Source: Cohnella panacarvi Gsoil 349 (lineage in GTDB: Bacteria > Bacillota > Bacilli > Paenibacillales > Paenibacillaceae). Taken from it: a stretch of DNA of 64,000 bases. Positions within the stretch are counted from its first letter, which is position 1, and each line of letters opens with the position of its first letter. Where the stretch lies: assembly GCF_000515335.1 (NCBI RefSeq), contig NZ_KI911563.1, forward strand, positions 3,186,936-3,250,935, read 5' to 3'. Below, one piece after another: positions 16,166 to 24,828 of this stretch. Under the pieces are notes generated by a model. It saw only the letters and a program-made list of their open reading frames with translations. It was not told where the DNA came from and did not search any database. The position numbers and the translations under genes are program-made.

Positions 16166-16798
16166 ATGGCGCTTACGGATATGATCTCCAACCTGAATGA
16201 AGACAAACTCGAGCAACTGCTGGAGCAATACCGTGCATTAGGACCGTTACCCGGCATAGCCTTAACGTTCCTGAAGTCGTTCATACCTCCGCTGCCGACG
16301 ATCGTCATTATCGGCGTCAACGCGACCGTATACGGGCTTTGGCTCGGGTTCCTGTACTCGTGGATCGGGATCGTTAGCGGGTGCATGGCGACTTACCTTA
16401 TCGTGCGCCGAATCGCGGGACATCCTTACCTCGAGCGTTGGTCGCGCAAACCGAGAGTGCAAACGAGCTTGCAGTGGGTGCGCAACAATGCGTTCAGCTA
16501 TGTTTTTCTGCTTAGTCTGTTCCCCGTAGGACCGTTCGTCGTCATTAACATGGCGGCGGCCGTCGCGCGGATGCGGCTGAGGTCGTTCTTGATCGCGATC
16601 GTGTTCGGCAAGGCGATCATGGTGATGTCGGTATCGATCGTCGGCCATGATGTAACGAGATTCATCCGGCGTCCGGCGGAGCTGCTCTACGTCGTCGCTT
16701 TCGTCGCCGCTTCTCTGTGGATCAGCAAAAAAATCGAAGCGCGCTTCGCAGGGGCCGAAGACAATTCCGCACCGGCGAGCGCAAATATAAACAAGTAG
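16166..16798 (+). CDS. TVP38/TMEM64-family membrane protein
   Basis: A 210-aa polytopic protein of the SNARE-associated/DedA superfamily. It has SFIPPLPTIVIIGVNATVYG in the first membrane segment, the re-entrant LYSWIGIVSGCMATYLIVRR and LLSLFPVGPFVVINMAAAVA. The Arg/Gly motifs match Bacillus YtxB/YdjX-like proteins. The broader superfamily includes lipid scramblases and undecaprenyl-phosphate carriers, but this subgroup is functionally undefined. ATG 16166 follows GAGGG. It is divergent from the siderophore lipoprotein. Confidence 0.85.
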   Translation: MALTDMISNLNEDKLEQLLEQYRALGPLPGIALTFLKSFIPPLPTIVIIGVNATVYGLWLGFLYSWIGIVSGCMATYLIVRRIAGHPYLERWSRKPRVQTSLQWVRNNAFSYVFLLSLFPVGPFVVINMAAAVARMRLRSFLIAIVFGKAIMVMSVSIVGHDVTRFIRRPAELLYVVAFVAASLWISKKIEARFAGAEDNSAPASANINK

Positions 16799-16811
16799 GG
16801 GGACGTTGCAC

Positions 16812-17279
16812 ATGCTAAGTTTCGAGCAAAAAGTGGCCATATTGAGTTCGTTTCCGGAGCTGGAGCGTAAGGACGTGTCAATGGGGCGCGTCAACTTCCA
16901 TTTCGAGGGCAGCGTATTCGATAAAAAGTCGGTAGGGTACCATTTTCACAAGAACGGCAACGGATACGTGTTCGCGGGCAGGCTGGAGGACGTCGATACG
17001 GATGAACGGGGTTACGTCAATGTAAGGGATTACGGAGAGCAGGAGCTTCGCGAGCTGGTGGCTCGATCGATCCTGTCGCTCTCCGGCGATGCAGGGACGG
17101 GGGGCGAACCGGAGGAAGGAGAAGAGGAAGCTTGGGACGGACCGGACGGTACGATGCTGACGGTAAAGTTCGAAGACGACATGTGGTACGTGTTCGCGGG
17201 GCTGAACTTGGACGGCGCATTCGAGACGTACGAGGAAACGAAGGAGTATCTCATCGAGGAAGGGTTCGTGAAACGTTGA
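16812..17279 (+). CDS. Hypothetical acidic protein, 155 aa
   Basis: Not recognised beyond being a Paenibacillaceae-type conserved hypothetical. The protein is soluble. Residues 1-80 contain NFHFEGSVFDKKSVGYHFHK and YVFAGRLEDVDTDERGYVNV, then an acidic linker (GEPEEGEEEA), then a second half with WYVFAGLNLDGAFETYEETK. Both halves share a 'YVFAG..L' motif, so it may be an internal duplication. ATG 16812 follows GTAGGGGG. It starts 13 bases after the TVP38 gene and is probably co-transcribed with it. Confidence 0.7.
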   Translation: MLSFEQKVAILSSFPELERKDVSMGRVNFHFEGSVFDKKSVGYHFHKNGNGYVFAGRLEDVDTDERGYVNVRDYGEQELRELVARSILSLSGDAGTGGEPEEGEEEAWDGPDGTMLTVKFEDDMWYVFAGLNLDGAFETYEETKEYLIEEGFVKR

Positions 17280-17428
17280 TCGCGCGAATCCGTATATAGC
17301 TATATGACCTGGAGGCAACGCATAAGGTTGTCTCTTTTTCGTTTCTATGGGCATATGCTAGAATGGGGTTGAGGTTGGCCCTGTTATCGCTAGCATTCAA
17401 CTATTATGAGCTATGGGGAGAGAATGCA

Positions 17429-18319
17429 ATGAAACGGATTTTCCTGTTTATTCTTACGAACTTGCTCGTCATGGTTACGATCGGCATTATTTTATCCGTT
17501 GTCGGAGTCAATTCGTACATTAACGAAAGCGGCGGCATTAACTTCCAGCAATTGCTTATCTTCAGCGCAATCGTAGGCTTCACCGGCGCGTTCATCTCGC
17601 TGGCGATGTCCCGTTGGATGGCGAAAATGATGATGGGCGTGCAAGTGCTCGACCCTCGCGGCAGCCTATCGTCCGGCGAGCGGGAGCTCGTCGATATGGT
17701 TCACCAAATTGCGCGCGACGCAGGCATGACGGTTATGCCCGAAGTCGGTATCTACGAATCCAAGGAAGTGAACGCGTTCGCGACCGGTCCTTCCAAGAGA
17801 CGCTCGCTCGTCGCGGTGTCGACCGGATTGCTGGAAATGATGGACCGCGACGCGGTCGAAGGCATCATCGGCCACGAGGTCGCGCATATCGTGAACGGAG
17901 ACATGGTCACGATGACGCTTCTGCAAGGCGTCGTGAACACGTTCGTCGTCTTCCTGTCGCGTATCGCGGCTTGGGCGGCATCCCGTTTCGTGAAAGAAGA
18001 CGTCGCGCCGCTCGTGCATTTCATCGCGGTCATCGTGTTCCAGATCGTATTCTCGATTCTCGGCAGCTTGGTCGTCTTCGCTTACTCCCGTCATCGCGAG
18101 TTCCACGCGGACCGCGGCGGCGCGATTCTCGCGGGCAAGGACAAGATGATCCATGCGCTGCAATCGCTGCAAAGATACAAGGAACGCATGGTCGTGGGAG
18201 AGCAGCAGACTTCCGTCGCGACGCTCAAGATCGGCGGCAAGCCCGGCAGAGTGTCGTGGTTCTCGACGCACCCGGATCTCGGCGACCGCATTCGCGCGCT
18301 GCAAGAGGCGCAGCTATAA
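17429..18319 (+). CDS. htpX: Membrane zinc metalloprotease HtpX
   Basis: A 296-aa M48B protease. Two N-terminal membrane helices ([19 protein letters not shown] and [19 protein letters not shown]) precede the zinc site [11 protein letters not shown] (His149, Glu150, His153). Two more helices follow, and [12 protein letters not shown] supplies the third ligand Glu. HtpX degrades misfolded membrane proteins with FtsH. ATG 17429 follows GGGGAGAG; upstream in-frame codons lack a ribosome binding site. It is monocistronic, with its own terminator at 18339. Confidence 0.95.
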   Translation: MKRIFLFILTNLLVMVTIGIILSVVGVNSYINESGGINFQQLLIFSAIVGFTGAFISLAMSRWMAKMMMGVQVLDPRGSLSSGERELVDMVHQIARDAGMTVMPEVGIYESKEVNAFATGPSKRRSLVAVSTGLLEMMDRDAVEGIIGHEVAHIVNGDMVTMTLLQGVVNTFVVFLSRIAAWAASRFVKEDVAPLVHFIAVIVFQIVFSILGSLVVFAYSRHREFHADRGGAILAGKDKMIHALQSLQRYKERMVVGEQQTSVATLKIGGKPGRVSWFSTHPDLGDRIRALQEAQL

Positions 18320-18338
18320 TCGCGGCTATTGACGCATA

Positions 18339-18378
18339 ACCGTCAGGGCGAGCTTAGAAGCTCCCTTGGCGGTTTTTT
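18339..18378 (+). terminator. htpX terminator
   Basis: ACCGTCAGGG...AGCTT-AG-AAGCT...CCCTTGGCGGT forms a long imperfect stem directly followed by six T. Confidence 0.8.
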
Positions 18379-18463
18379 ATGCTGGTTGAGGCTGGGGGCT
18401 GCAAGCCCGCGAATACCTGCAGAAGTGCAGGTGTTATCTTGGTGAATGCGTCAGTTGGTGCAT

Positions 18464-18748
18464 ACCGGCAAAAGTGCAGGTAAACATGTTCTGATCGTGC
18501 ATACCGGCAAAAGTGCAGGTGTGCGCGTTCTGTTCGTCCATACCAGCAAGAGTGTAGGTGAACATGTTCTGATCGTGCACACCGGCAAAAAGTGCAGGTA
18601 AACATGTTCTGATCGTGCATACCGGCAAGAGTGTAGGTGAACATGTTCTGATCGTGCACACCGGCAAAAGTGCAGGTAAACATGTTCTGATCGTGCATAC
18701 CGGCAAGAGTGCAGGTATTATCTTGGTGAATGCGTCAGTTCGTGCATA
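18464..18748. repeat. Intergenic tandem array, 39-bp unit, seven copies with matching boundary units
   Basis: ACCGGCAAAAGTGCAGGT-type cores start at 18464, 18503, 18542, 18581, 18621, 18660 and 18699, with a further core at 18749 after a longer unit. Each core is an imperfect inverted repeat (ACC-GCA...TGC-GGT); the boundary copy at 18416-18433 is a perfect hairpin, ACCTGCA/TGCAGGT. Both ends carry the same alternative tail (TATCTTGGTGAATGCGTCAG at 18435 and 18719). No gene is visible between 18379 and 18886; frames open across the array are artefacts. Confidence 0.92.
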
Positions 18749-18886
18749 CCGGCAAAGGTGCAGGTAATATCGGTGTTCATCGGCAAAATGGCCATTATTC
18801 TCGGCAGTAACTGTATTTTTGCAGAAATTACGCTATTGAGAGGCGTTCGTGGTTCATTAAGTGCATATTTGCAGGTATTCCCCGCG

Positions 18887-18976
18887 CAAGAGTCGATACA
18901 ACCGCAAGAGTCGATACAACCGCAAGAGTCGATACAACCGCAAGAGTCGATACAACCGACAGAGTCGATACAACCG
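18887..18976 (+). repeat. Five 18-bp direct repeats upstream of the LacI gene
   Basis: CAAGAGTCGATACAACCG is repeated at 18887, 18905, 18923, 18941 and, with a changed first two bases, 18959. The last copy runs into TCGGTTGTAT, so 18968-18986 forms an ATACAACCG/CGGTTGTAT palindrome overlapping the -35 region. The arrangement looks like iterated half-sites for a DNA-binding protein, or slippage amplification of one site. Confidence 0.9.
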
Positions 18977-18980
18977 TCGG

Positions 18981-19036
18981 TTGTATTACTCCAATTCGCG
19001 AGGTATACTTAAACCAAAAGTTAAAGCGCTTAAACT
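18981..19036 (+). promoter_or_regulatory. LacI operon promoter and LacI-type operator
   Basis: TTGTAT (18981-18986), 17 nt, TATACT (19004-19009). Just downstream, AGTTAAAGCGCTTAAACT (19019-19036) is a near-palindrome with the central CG typical of LacI/CcpA-family operators. It suits autoregulation or carbon catabolite control. Confidence 0.7.
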
Positions 19037-19065
19037 TTAGTGGCTCGATGGGGGTTCGTCGCCGG

Positions 19066-20061
19066 ATGAAAGTGAATATATACGATGTCGCGAGGAAGTC
19101 GGGATTGTCCGTCGTGACGGTGTCGCGCGTGCTGAACAACGCTCCTTCCGTGCGGGAGGGCAATAGAGACAGGGTGCTTCGGGCGATGGAGGAGCTCGGA
19201 TACCGGCCGAACGCGTCGGCGCGAAGCCTCGCGAAGGGACGGACGGGCGTCATCGGCTTAACGCTGACGACGCTGCACGATGCGTTCCTCGATGCGGTCG
19301 TGAAGGAAGCCGCCGACCGTTTGGCGGAGCAAGGGTACTTCCTGGCGCTGTCGGTAACGCCCAGCTATGAGGCGTCGCATCGCTCGCTGTTCCAGCATGA
19401 CCGAGTAGACGGCGTTATTCTGCTGTCTCCCGTAGAGGAAGACGCGTACGTGAGGGGGCTGAAGCAGGAGGGGATTCCGTTCGTCATGATCGATAACCAA
19501 CACCGTAATCCGGAGGTCGCGTCCGTTCTCGTAGACAACTTCCAAGGCGGCTATGCGGCGACGAAGCATCTGATCGAGCTTGGCCACCGGGACATCGCGC
19601 ACATACGAGGCGCCGGGGAGTTCCTTAGCAGCAGCGAGAGAGAACGCGGCTTCGAGACGGCGATGAGAGACGCGGGGCTGACGCCGTTTCGGGTCGAGCA
19701 AGGCTCGTTCGACATCGAGTCGGGATACGAGATCGCAAGCCGATGGATCGAGACGGGAACGCTTCCTACGGCCGTGTTCGCGGCTGACGATTATATGGCG
19801 GTCGGCGTAATGGACGCGTGCAAGAACGCGGGAGTGAAGGTGCCGGGAGATCTATCGGTCGTCGGCTTCGACGATCAACTGCTCGCCTCCCAGCTTCGCC
19901 CGTTGCTGACGACGATACGCCAGCCGGCTCGCGAGCTCGGAAGAATCGGTGCGGCAATGGTGCTCGGCCTCATTGAAGGCTCCGCTCAAGGCGGCGAGAC
20001 TGTCGTGCTGCAGCCCGAGCTTGTTGTCAGGGCATCGACGGCGCCGCCAAGGGGAATCTGA
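19066..20061 (+). CDS. LacI-family transcriptional regulator
   Basis: A 331-aa regulator. NIYDVARKSGLSVVTVSRVL is the LacI helix-turn-helix, ARSLAKGRTGVIGLT the hinge, and the rest is a periplasmic-binding-protein-like sugar-sensing domain with VDGVILLSPVEE and VVGFDDQLLASQLRP. ATG 19066 matches the usual family start; an ATG at 19048 would add six residues. It is the first gene of an operon with a sugar kinase and a GH4 glycosidase, so the inducer is probably an amino sugar or a phosphorylated disaccharide. Confidence 0.92.
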   Translation: MKVNIYDVARKSGLSVVTVSRVLNNAPSVREGNRDRVLRAMEELGYRPNASARSLAKGRTGVIGLTLTTLHDAFLDAVVKEAADRLAEQGYFLALSVTPSYEASHRSLFQHDRVDGVILLSPVEEDAYVRGLKQEGIPFVMIDNQHRNPEVASVLVDNFQGGYAATKHLIELGHRDIAHIRGAGEFLSSSERERGFETAMRDAGLTPFRVEQGSFDIESGYEIASRWIETGTLPTAVFAADDYMAVGVMDACKNAGVKVPGDLSVVGFDDQLLASQLRPLLTTIRQPARELGRIGAAMVLGLIEGSAQGGETVVLQPELVVRASTAPPRGI

Positions 20062-20093
20062 CCCTGAAAGAACGACACAGGAGGAATCGACGG

Positions 20094-21068
20094 ATGAACT
20101 ATTACCTTGGCGTAGACGCCGGCGGCAGCAAAACTTACGCGATCATTACCGACGAAGACGGCAACATCGTCGGCAAAGGCCGGAGCGGCAACGGCAATCA
20201 TCAGCTCGGCGCGCAAGAGGCGCGCCATAACGTACGCGAGTCGGTAGGCATGGCTTTGACGCAGGCGAGACTGACGCCGGAACAGATCGCCTTCGCCTAC
20301 TTCGGCATGGCCGGTGCGGACCGGGAAGCGGACTTCCGCGTTCTGAGGCCGATGATCGCGGAGCTCGGATTCCCGCGGCACGAGATCGTCTGCGATACGA
20401 TGATCGCGCTGCGGGCGGGTACCGACAAGCCGTACGGCGTCGTGCTCATTTGCGGTACCGGCACGAACAGCGCGGGCGTGAACCGGCAGGGCGAGAGCTT
20501 CCAATGCGGCGGCTTCTCCTATCAGTACGGCGATTTCGGAGGGGGCGGCGGGCTTAACGTAGAGGCGTTCCGCTCGGTGATTCGGGCATGGGACGGAAGG
20601 GAGAGGCCGACGCTTCTTACGCGACTGCTGCTCGATTCGCTCGGATATGAGAGCGTGCAGGCGATGTTCGACGATTACCTGGATCACGACCGCACGCCGC
20701 CGACGAATCTGGCGAAGCTGTTGTTCGAAGCGGCGGACCAAGGCGATGCCGCGGCGCAGGAAATATTGCGCAAGCAGGGCGAGGAGCTCGGCAAGTCCGC
20801 GCGGGCGGTCATCAAGCGGCTAGGGTTGGCGGAGGAGCGATTCGACGTCGTCCTCGCGGGAAGCATTGTCACACGGGGGAAAGGTGAGCACGTGACCGCC
20901 TATATTGAGCAAGCGATCCGGGAAGCCGCTCCGCTAGCCTCCGTGGTTAAGCTTGCGGTCGAACCGGTCGTCGGCGCCGTGTGGCTGGCCCATGAAGCCG
21001 GGCGAGGCGCGCTGCCGCAGACGGTGTACGAAAGGCTGAAGGACTTGTCGGATTACGACGCGATATAA
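20094..21068 (+). CDS. BadF/BcrA-type sugar kinase, probable N-acetylglucosamine kinase
   Basis: A 324-aa ASKHA-fold ATPase. LGVDAGGSKTYAIITDEDGN is the phosphate-1 loop, FGMAGADREADF and VCDTMIALRAG follow, and VVLICGTGTNSAGV is the phosphate-2 loop. The same architecture is seen in NagK-like N-acetylglucosamine kinases. It lies 32 bases after the lacI stop, has a GGAGGAA ribosome binding site and is followed by a GH4 gene. Inference: it phosphorylates GlcNAc or a related sugar freed by the neighbouring glycosidase. Substrate not certain. Confidence 0.85.
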   Translation: MNYYLGVDAGGSKTYAIITDEDGNIVGKGRSGNGNHQLGAQEARHNVRESVGMALTQARLTPEQIAFAYFGMAGADREADFRVLRPMIAELGFPRHEIVCDTMIALRAGTDKPYGVVLICGTGTNSAGVNRQGESFQCGGFSYQYGDFGGGGGLNVEAFRSVIRAWDGRERPTLLTRLLLDSLGYESVQAMFDDYLDHDRTPPTNLAKLLFEAADQGDAAAQEILRKQGEELGKSARAVIKRLGLAEERFDVVLAGSIVTRGKGEHVTAYIEQAIREAAPLASVVKLAVEPVVGAVWLAHEAGRGALPQTVYERLKDLSDYDAI

Positions 21069-21093
21069 AATACGAATAAAGGAGCTGGGACGG

Positions 21094-22410
21094 ATGGCAC
21101 GGGGGAAAAAGAGCGGGTTGAAGATCGCCATTATCGGAGGAGGTTCCTCCTATACGCCTGAAATCGTGGAAGGCTTCATTCTTAGATATGATCGGCTGCC
21201 GGTCCGGGAACTATGGCTCGTCGATATCGAGGCGGGCCGACGTAAGCTGGAGATCGTCGGGGAGCTCGCGAAGCGGATGGTCGCGAAGTCGGGGCTTCCG
21301 ATCGAAGTTCATCTGACGCTCGACCGGCGCCAAGCGATCGAAGGCGCGGACTTCGTCTCGACGCAGTTGCGCGTAGGTTTATTGGAAGCGAGAAAATGGG
21401 ATGAGCGTCTTCCGAACCTGCACGGCGTCATCGGTCAAGAGACGACGGGGCCGGGCGGCATGATGAAGGCGATGCGGACGATTCCGGTGCTGCTTGATAT
21501 CGCCAAGGACATCGAGGAACTGAGCCCCCATGCATGGTTGCTTAACTTCACGAATCCTGCGGGCATGGTGACGGAGGCGCTGAACCGTTACTCGGGCGTC
21601 CGCAGCATCGGCCTTTGCAACGCGCCGATCGGATTGCAGAAATGGCTGAGCAAGAAATACGATACGCCAGCGAGCCGCATTTTCACCGAATTCGTCGGGT
21701 TGAACCATCTGCACTGGGTCACGCGCGTCGAAGTGGATGGCGTGGACCGTCTGCCGGAGCTGCTCGATAAACGGGAGGAGTATTCGGGCAAGAACGTTCC
21801 CGCCACGGAGTGGGACCCGGACTTCCTCAGGTCGCTCGGCGGATTGCCGTCGTATTATTTGAAATACTTCTATATGAGGGACGCGATGCTGGCCGAACAG
21901 CTTGAATCGCTGAAGTCGAACGGTACGCGGGCAGAGGTCGTAAAGAGGGTGGAAGACGAGCTGTTCGAGCTGTATGCCGATCCGGGGCTTCAAGAGAAGC
22001 CGAAGCAGCTGGAGCAACGCGGCGGTGCGTATTATTCGGAGGCCGCGGTTAATTTAATGGAGTCGCTTCATAACGATCTTAGAGACATTCAGACGATTAA
22101 CGTGCGCAACGGCAAGACGCTGGATTTCCTTCCCGAGGACGCGGGAATCGAAGTGAATTGCGTCATTACCGGTCAAGGTCCGATCGCGCTTCCGGTATCC
22201 CGCGTGCCGGAGCAGGCGAAGGGATTGATCGCGGCGGTGAAGACGTACGAGCGGCTGACGATCGAAGCGGCCGTCACCGGAGACCGCGATATCGCGCTGC
22301 AAGCGATGGTCAGCCATCCGCTCGTGCCTTCGGTCACGGTGGCCAAGAAGCTGCTGGGCGAGATGCTGGAGAAGAACAAGCCCTACTTGCCAGCCTTCCA
22401 CCGGTCTTAG
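21094..22410 (+). CDS. GH4 family NAD-dependent glycosidase (6-phospho-beta-glucosidase type)
   Basis: A 438-aa protein of glycoside hydrolase family 4. The Rossmann motif IAIIGGGSSYTPEIVEGFI binds NAD. NFTNPAGMVTEALNRYS and SIGLCNAPIGLQ carry the metal-binding Asn and Cys, and FVGLNHLHWV supplies the His. GH4 enzymes use NAD+ and Mn2+ in a redox-elimination mechanism. The phospho-beta-glucosidase/chitobiase branch (CelF, LicH) looks closest. It is in an operon with lacI and a BadF kinase, which suggests intracellular cleavage of a disaccharide. The absence of a PTS gene leaves the import route open. Confidence 0.92.
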   Translation: MARGKKSGLKIAIIGGGSSYTPEIVEGFILRYDRLPVRELWLVDIEAGRRKLEIVGELAKRMVAKSGLPIEVHLTLDRRQAIEGADFVSTQLRVGLLEARKWDERLPNLHGVIGQETTGPGGMMKAMRTIPVLLDIAKDIEELSPHAWLLNFTNPAGMVTEALNRYSGVRSIGLCNAPIGLQKWLSKKYDTPASRIFTEFVGLNHLHWVTRVEVDGVDRLPELLDKREEYSGKNVPATEWDPDFLRSLGGLPSYYLKYFYMRDAMLAEQLESLKSNGTRAEVVKRVEDELFELYADPGLQEKPKQLEQRGGAYYSEAAVNLMESLHNDLRDIQTINVRNGKTLDFLPEDAGIEVNCVITGQGPIALPVSRVPEQAKGLIAAVKTYERLTIEAAVTGDRDIALQAMVSHPLVPSVTVAKKLLGEMLEKNKPYLPAFHRS

Positions 22411-22429
22411 AATCGACACAAATAGCGGA

Positions 22430-22458
22430 TTGTTTTCGCTCCCCGCGCATGCTATATT
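22430..22458 (+). promoter_or_regulatory. def promoter
   Basis: TTGTTT (22430-22435), a 17-nt spacer and TATATT (22453-22458) lie about 35 bases before the peptide deformylase start. Confidence 0.7.
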
Positions 22459-22493
22459 AGGTCAAACCTATTGCAAAAAGGGGTAAGCGTAAC

Positions 22494-23009
22494 ATGTCAG
22501 TGCTTGGCATTCTTCCGTTCGGCGAATCCATCCTGCGCAAGAAGGCGCGTCCGGTCGATGAGATCACGCCGAAAATAACGAAGCTGCTCGACGATATGGC
22601 GGAGACGTTATACGCAACGGACGGTCGCGCCGGATTGGCGGCACCTCAAGTGGGCATGCTCCGGCAATTGATCGTCATGGATTGCGGAGAAGGACTGATC
22701 GAGCTGATCAATCCGGAAATCATCGAGGCAAGCGGCGAACAAGAGGGCGCGGAGGGATGCTTGTCGTTCCCGGGCTATTACGGCTTCGTGAAACGCGCCC
22801 AGCGCGTGAAGGTACGCAGCCTGAACCGCCAGGGCGAGACGATCGAGCTTGAAGGCGAGGGATTCCTGGCGCGTTGCATTCAGCACGAAGTCGATCATCT
22901 TCATGGCAAGCTATTCATCGATCTCGTCCAGGAGCCTTGGCTTTATCAAGAAAAGACGAACCAGAGAATCCAACTGATCGACGTAATGAAGCTCTCGCTT
23001 AACGACTAA
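22494..23009 (+). CDS. def: Peptide deformylase
   Basis: A 171-aa metalloenzyme that removes the formyl group from nascent N-terminal methionine. All three motifs are present: GLAAPQVGM, EGCLSFPG (metal ligand Cys89) and QHEVDHLHG (His131, Glu132, His135). Its length matches type I enzymes. The proline/glycine turn pattern and the lack of a long insertion suggest a housekeeping copy. It is not linked to fmt here. AAGGGG precedes the ATG. Confidence 0.96.
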   Translation: MSVLGILPFGESILRKKARPVDEITPKITKLLDDMAETLYATDGRAGLAAPQVGMLRQLIVMDCGEGLIELINPEIIEASGEQEGAEGCLSFPGYYGFVKRAQRVKVRSLNRQGETIELEGEGFLARCIQHEVDHLHGKLFIDLVQEPWLYQEKTNQRIQLIDVMKLSLND

Positions 23010-23031
23010 CAGACACGGGTGGTATCGGCTA

Positions 23032-23238
23032 ATGGACGTAACGGTTTTGCTTATTGTCGTTGTTGTTGTCATGCTCGCGGGCTTCGTCGGAACATTCATG
23101 GTCGGCAAGTCGAAAAGCAACCAAGTCGAGGACCCGCGCTACATGCAGAGGACGGGTTCCAAATGGCTCCGTCTTACGTTGCTGTACGTGGCGGCGATCT
23201 TGGCGGTCGTGCTGATCTATGTCGCGTTTCTTCAATAA
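23032..23238 (+). CDS. Small two-helix membrane protein, 68 aa
   Basis: Two hydrophobic segments (VTVLLIVVVVVMLAGFVGTF and LLYVAAILAVVLIYVAFL) flank a charged loop, KSKSNQVEDPRYMQRTG. It starts 22 bases after def and ends before a strong terminator, so it is probably in the same transcript. Family not recognised. The ribosome binding site is weak (GGGTGG). Confidence 0.65.
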   Translation: MDVTVLLIVVVVVMLAGFVGTFMVGKSKSNQVEDPRYMQRTGSKWLRLTLLYVAAILAVVLIYVAFLQ

Positions 23239-23260
23239 CGAATAAGTTTTCCGCATAAGA

Positions 23261-23293
23261 ACCGTCGGGAGCAGATGCTCTCCGACGGTTTTG
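23261..23293 (+). terminator. Terminator after def and the small membrane gene
   Basis: ACCGTCGG (23261-23268) pairs with CCGACGGT (23282-23289), extended by an inner GAGCA/TGCTC stem and followed by T4. It may serve both the plus-strand transcript and the convergent small gene at 23298. Confidence 0.85.
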
Positions 23294-23297
23294 TCCA

Positions 23298-23477
23298 TTA
23301 TTTATTGGTGCTATGCTGCTTTCCCGGCAGCTTCGAGCCGGCTTTCTCTCCGCCGTTGCCCCGTTTGCTGCGCGCGATCTTCCGCCTATCGCCTTGAAGC
23401 TTTTCCACGAACTCATGGGTATCGCTCACCTGAAGCTCACCCTCCTCCCCACAAGCGATTATCGTTACTGTGTCCAT
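23298..23477 (-). CDS. Small basic protein, 59 aa (short, easily missed)
   Basis: The minus-strand frame starts MDTVTIIACGEEGELQVS and continues DTHEFVEKLQGDRRKIARSK, ending KLPGKQHSTNK. It fills most of an otherwise unexplained 335-base gap and ends exactly at the shared terminator. A TATTAT -10-like box and an AGGACGAG ribosome binding site precede the ATG. The acidic, structured N-terminal half and basic tail look protein-like. I do not recognise the family. Confidence 0.5.
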   Translation of the reverse strand: MDTVTIIACGEEGELQVSDTHEFVEKLQGDRRKIARSKRGNGGEKAGSKLPGKQHSTNK

Positions 23478-23573
23478 GCTCGTCCTATAATATTTGCCCG
23501 GCCATCTTGAAACGTTCGTCCAAAATCCTTAATATTCGCATAGAGAGATCAACTTGCCGATAGGGAGACGCAT

Positions 23574-24722
23574 ATGAAATTCGCCATTCAATATTTATCT
23601 TTCTTCGTGATCCAGACGGAAGGCGAGAGCCAAGACGCACCCAAACGATATAAGCATTACCAGACGTTATCCCACGAGGAATACCAAGACAGCGCGCTTA
23701 AGGACTTCCTGGACAGCGAGTTCAAGCGGATCGCCAAGCGCAAGGCGGAAATTAACCCGATCGCAGAGCAGGTTCCGACGAAGATCGGCCGGTTTATCGT
23801 GGAGCCGGGCCACGAATTGACGAGCAATCCGAACTACAACCTGTTCCAACGGCTTCGGACGGCGACGGATAAGCAGTCGTTCCTGGGCGGCGGCGACGAC
23901 CTGCTCCGGATCTACATGGATACGAATTCGGTGCGCGGAGGCGCGTTCGTGCTGGCGCTCGCCAAGCTGAACGAGCTGTTCGACGAGCCGTTCTTGTTCC
24001 TGCTGAAGTGCGATTTCGAATCGAAGATCGCGCGGATCGCCGACGAGAAAAGCTTGATTGCCCGCGTGGAGATGGCGATCAACGCGCGTAACATCAAGTC
24101 CATCCAATATCCGCACATGCCCGAGGAAGGTATGCTCGAGGAGTGGGAGCTCAAAATTCACCAGGCATCCCACGCCAGATATTTCGAGGATTTCTTGAAG
24201 TACGTGTCCTATGAAAAGTCCAAGCCGCAAATCGTGAACGACCAGGTGCTGGGCATGGTTCAAGAGTATATGGCCGAGAAGTGGCAGGTTCCGATCGAGG
24301 AGACGGTTTTCGCGGAAGTGCCGGCGGACGAACCGTATCCGCACGCGCACAATCATCCGGAAGGCTTGCTTCAGGAGAAGCAGCAATTCGACGTGTGGGC
24401 GGCTTCGGAGAAACGCAACCTGCAGGAAAAATGGACGCATGAGCACGTCATGGAAGCGACGTCGCGGATCGTGGAGCTTCAGCCCGAGCTGGAGCTTAAG
24501 TTCAAGCTGGACGACATTACGGTCAAAGCGCAAATGGCCGATTACGGCGATCGCATTCATGTGGCGCGCCTGAACGGCCGGTATGTCGTGCTGATCGAAG
24601 GGGATATGTTCCAATTCGATAAGGGCGTGTCGCCGATCGAGCTATTGCAGCCGCAGGAGCTCGCGGACGTGCTTCGCCGGCTGGAAGATAAAGCTAGGTA
24701 CGAACCGGAAGAGATGGAATGA
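23574..24722 (+). CDS. Conserved hypothetical protein, DUF3900-like, 382 aa
   Basis: A soluble protein beginning KFAIQYLSFFVIQTEGESQD, with SFLGGGDDLLRIYMDTNSVR in the middle and LNGRYVVLIEGDMFQFDKG near the end. The N-terminal pattern recalls the Bacillales family DUF3900, from memory only. No catalytic motif, signal peptide or membrane helix is seen. Monocistronic, in the core genome. The function is unknown and I would not guess one. Confidence 0.65.
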   Translation: MKFAIQYLSFFVIQTEGESQDAPKRYKHYQTLSHEEYQDSALKDFLDSEFKRIAKRKAEINPIAEQVPTKIGRFIVEPGHELTSNPNYNLFQRLRTATDKQSFLGGGDDLLRIYMDTNSVRGGAFVLALAKLNELFDEPFLFLLKCDFESKIARIADEKSLIARVEMAINARNIKSIQYPHMPEEGMLEEWELKIHQASHARYFEDFLKYVSYEKSKPQIVNDQVLGMVQEYMAEKWQVPIEETVFAEVPADEPYPHAHNHPEGLLQEKQQFDVWAASEKRNLQEKWTHEHVMEATSRIVELQPELELKFKLDDITVKAQMADYGDRIHVARLNGRYVVLIEGDMFQFDKGVSPIELLQPQELADVLRRLEDKARYEPEEME

Positions 24723-24828
24723 ACGTTAGGGTTGTCCAACGCTTCAAGACATTGGAGCGGGTTTTCTCGCGTCGGCGGAGCTATAATCGGAAGATGAGAG
24801 TTTCATAGATTACAAGGGGGTGTCGGCG

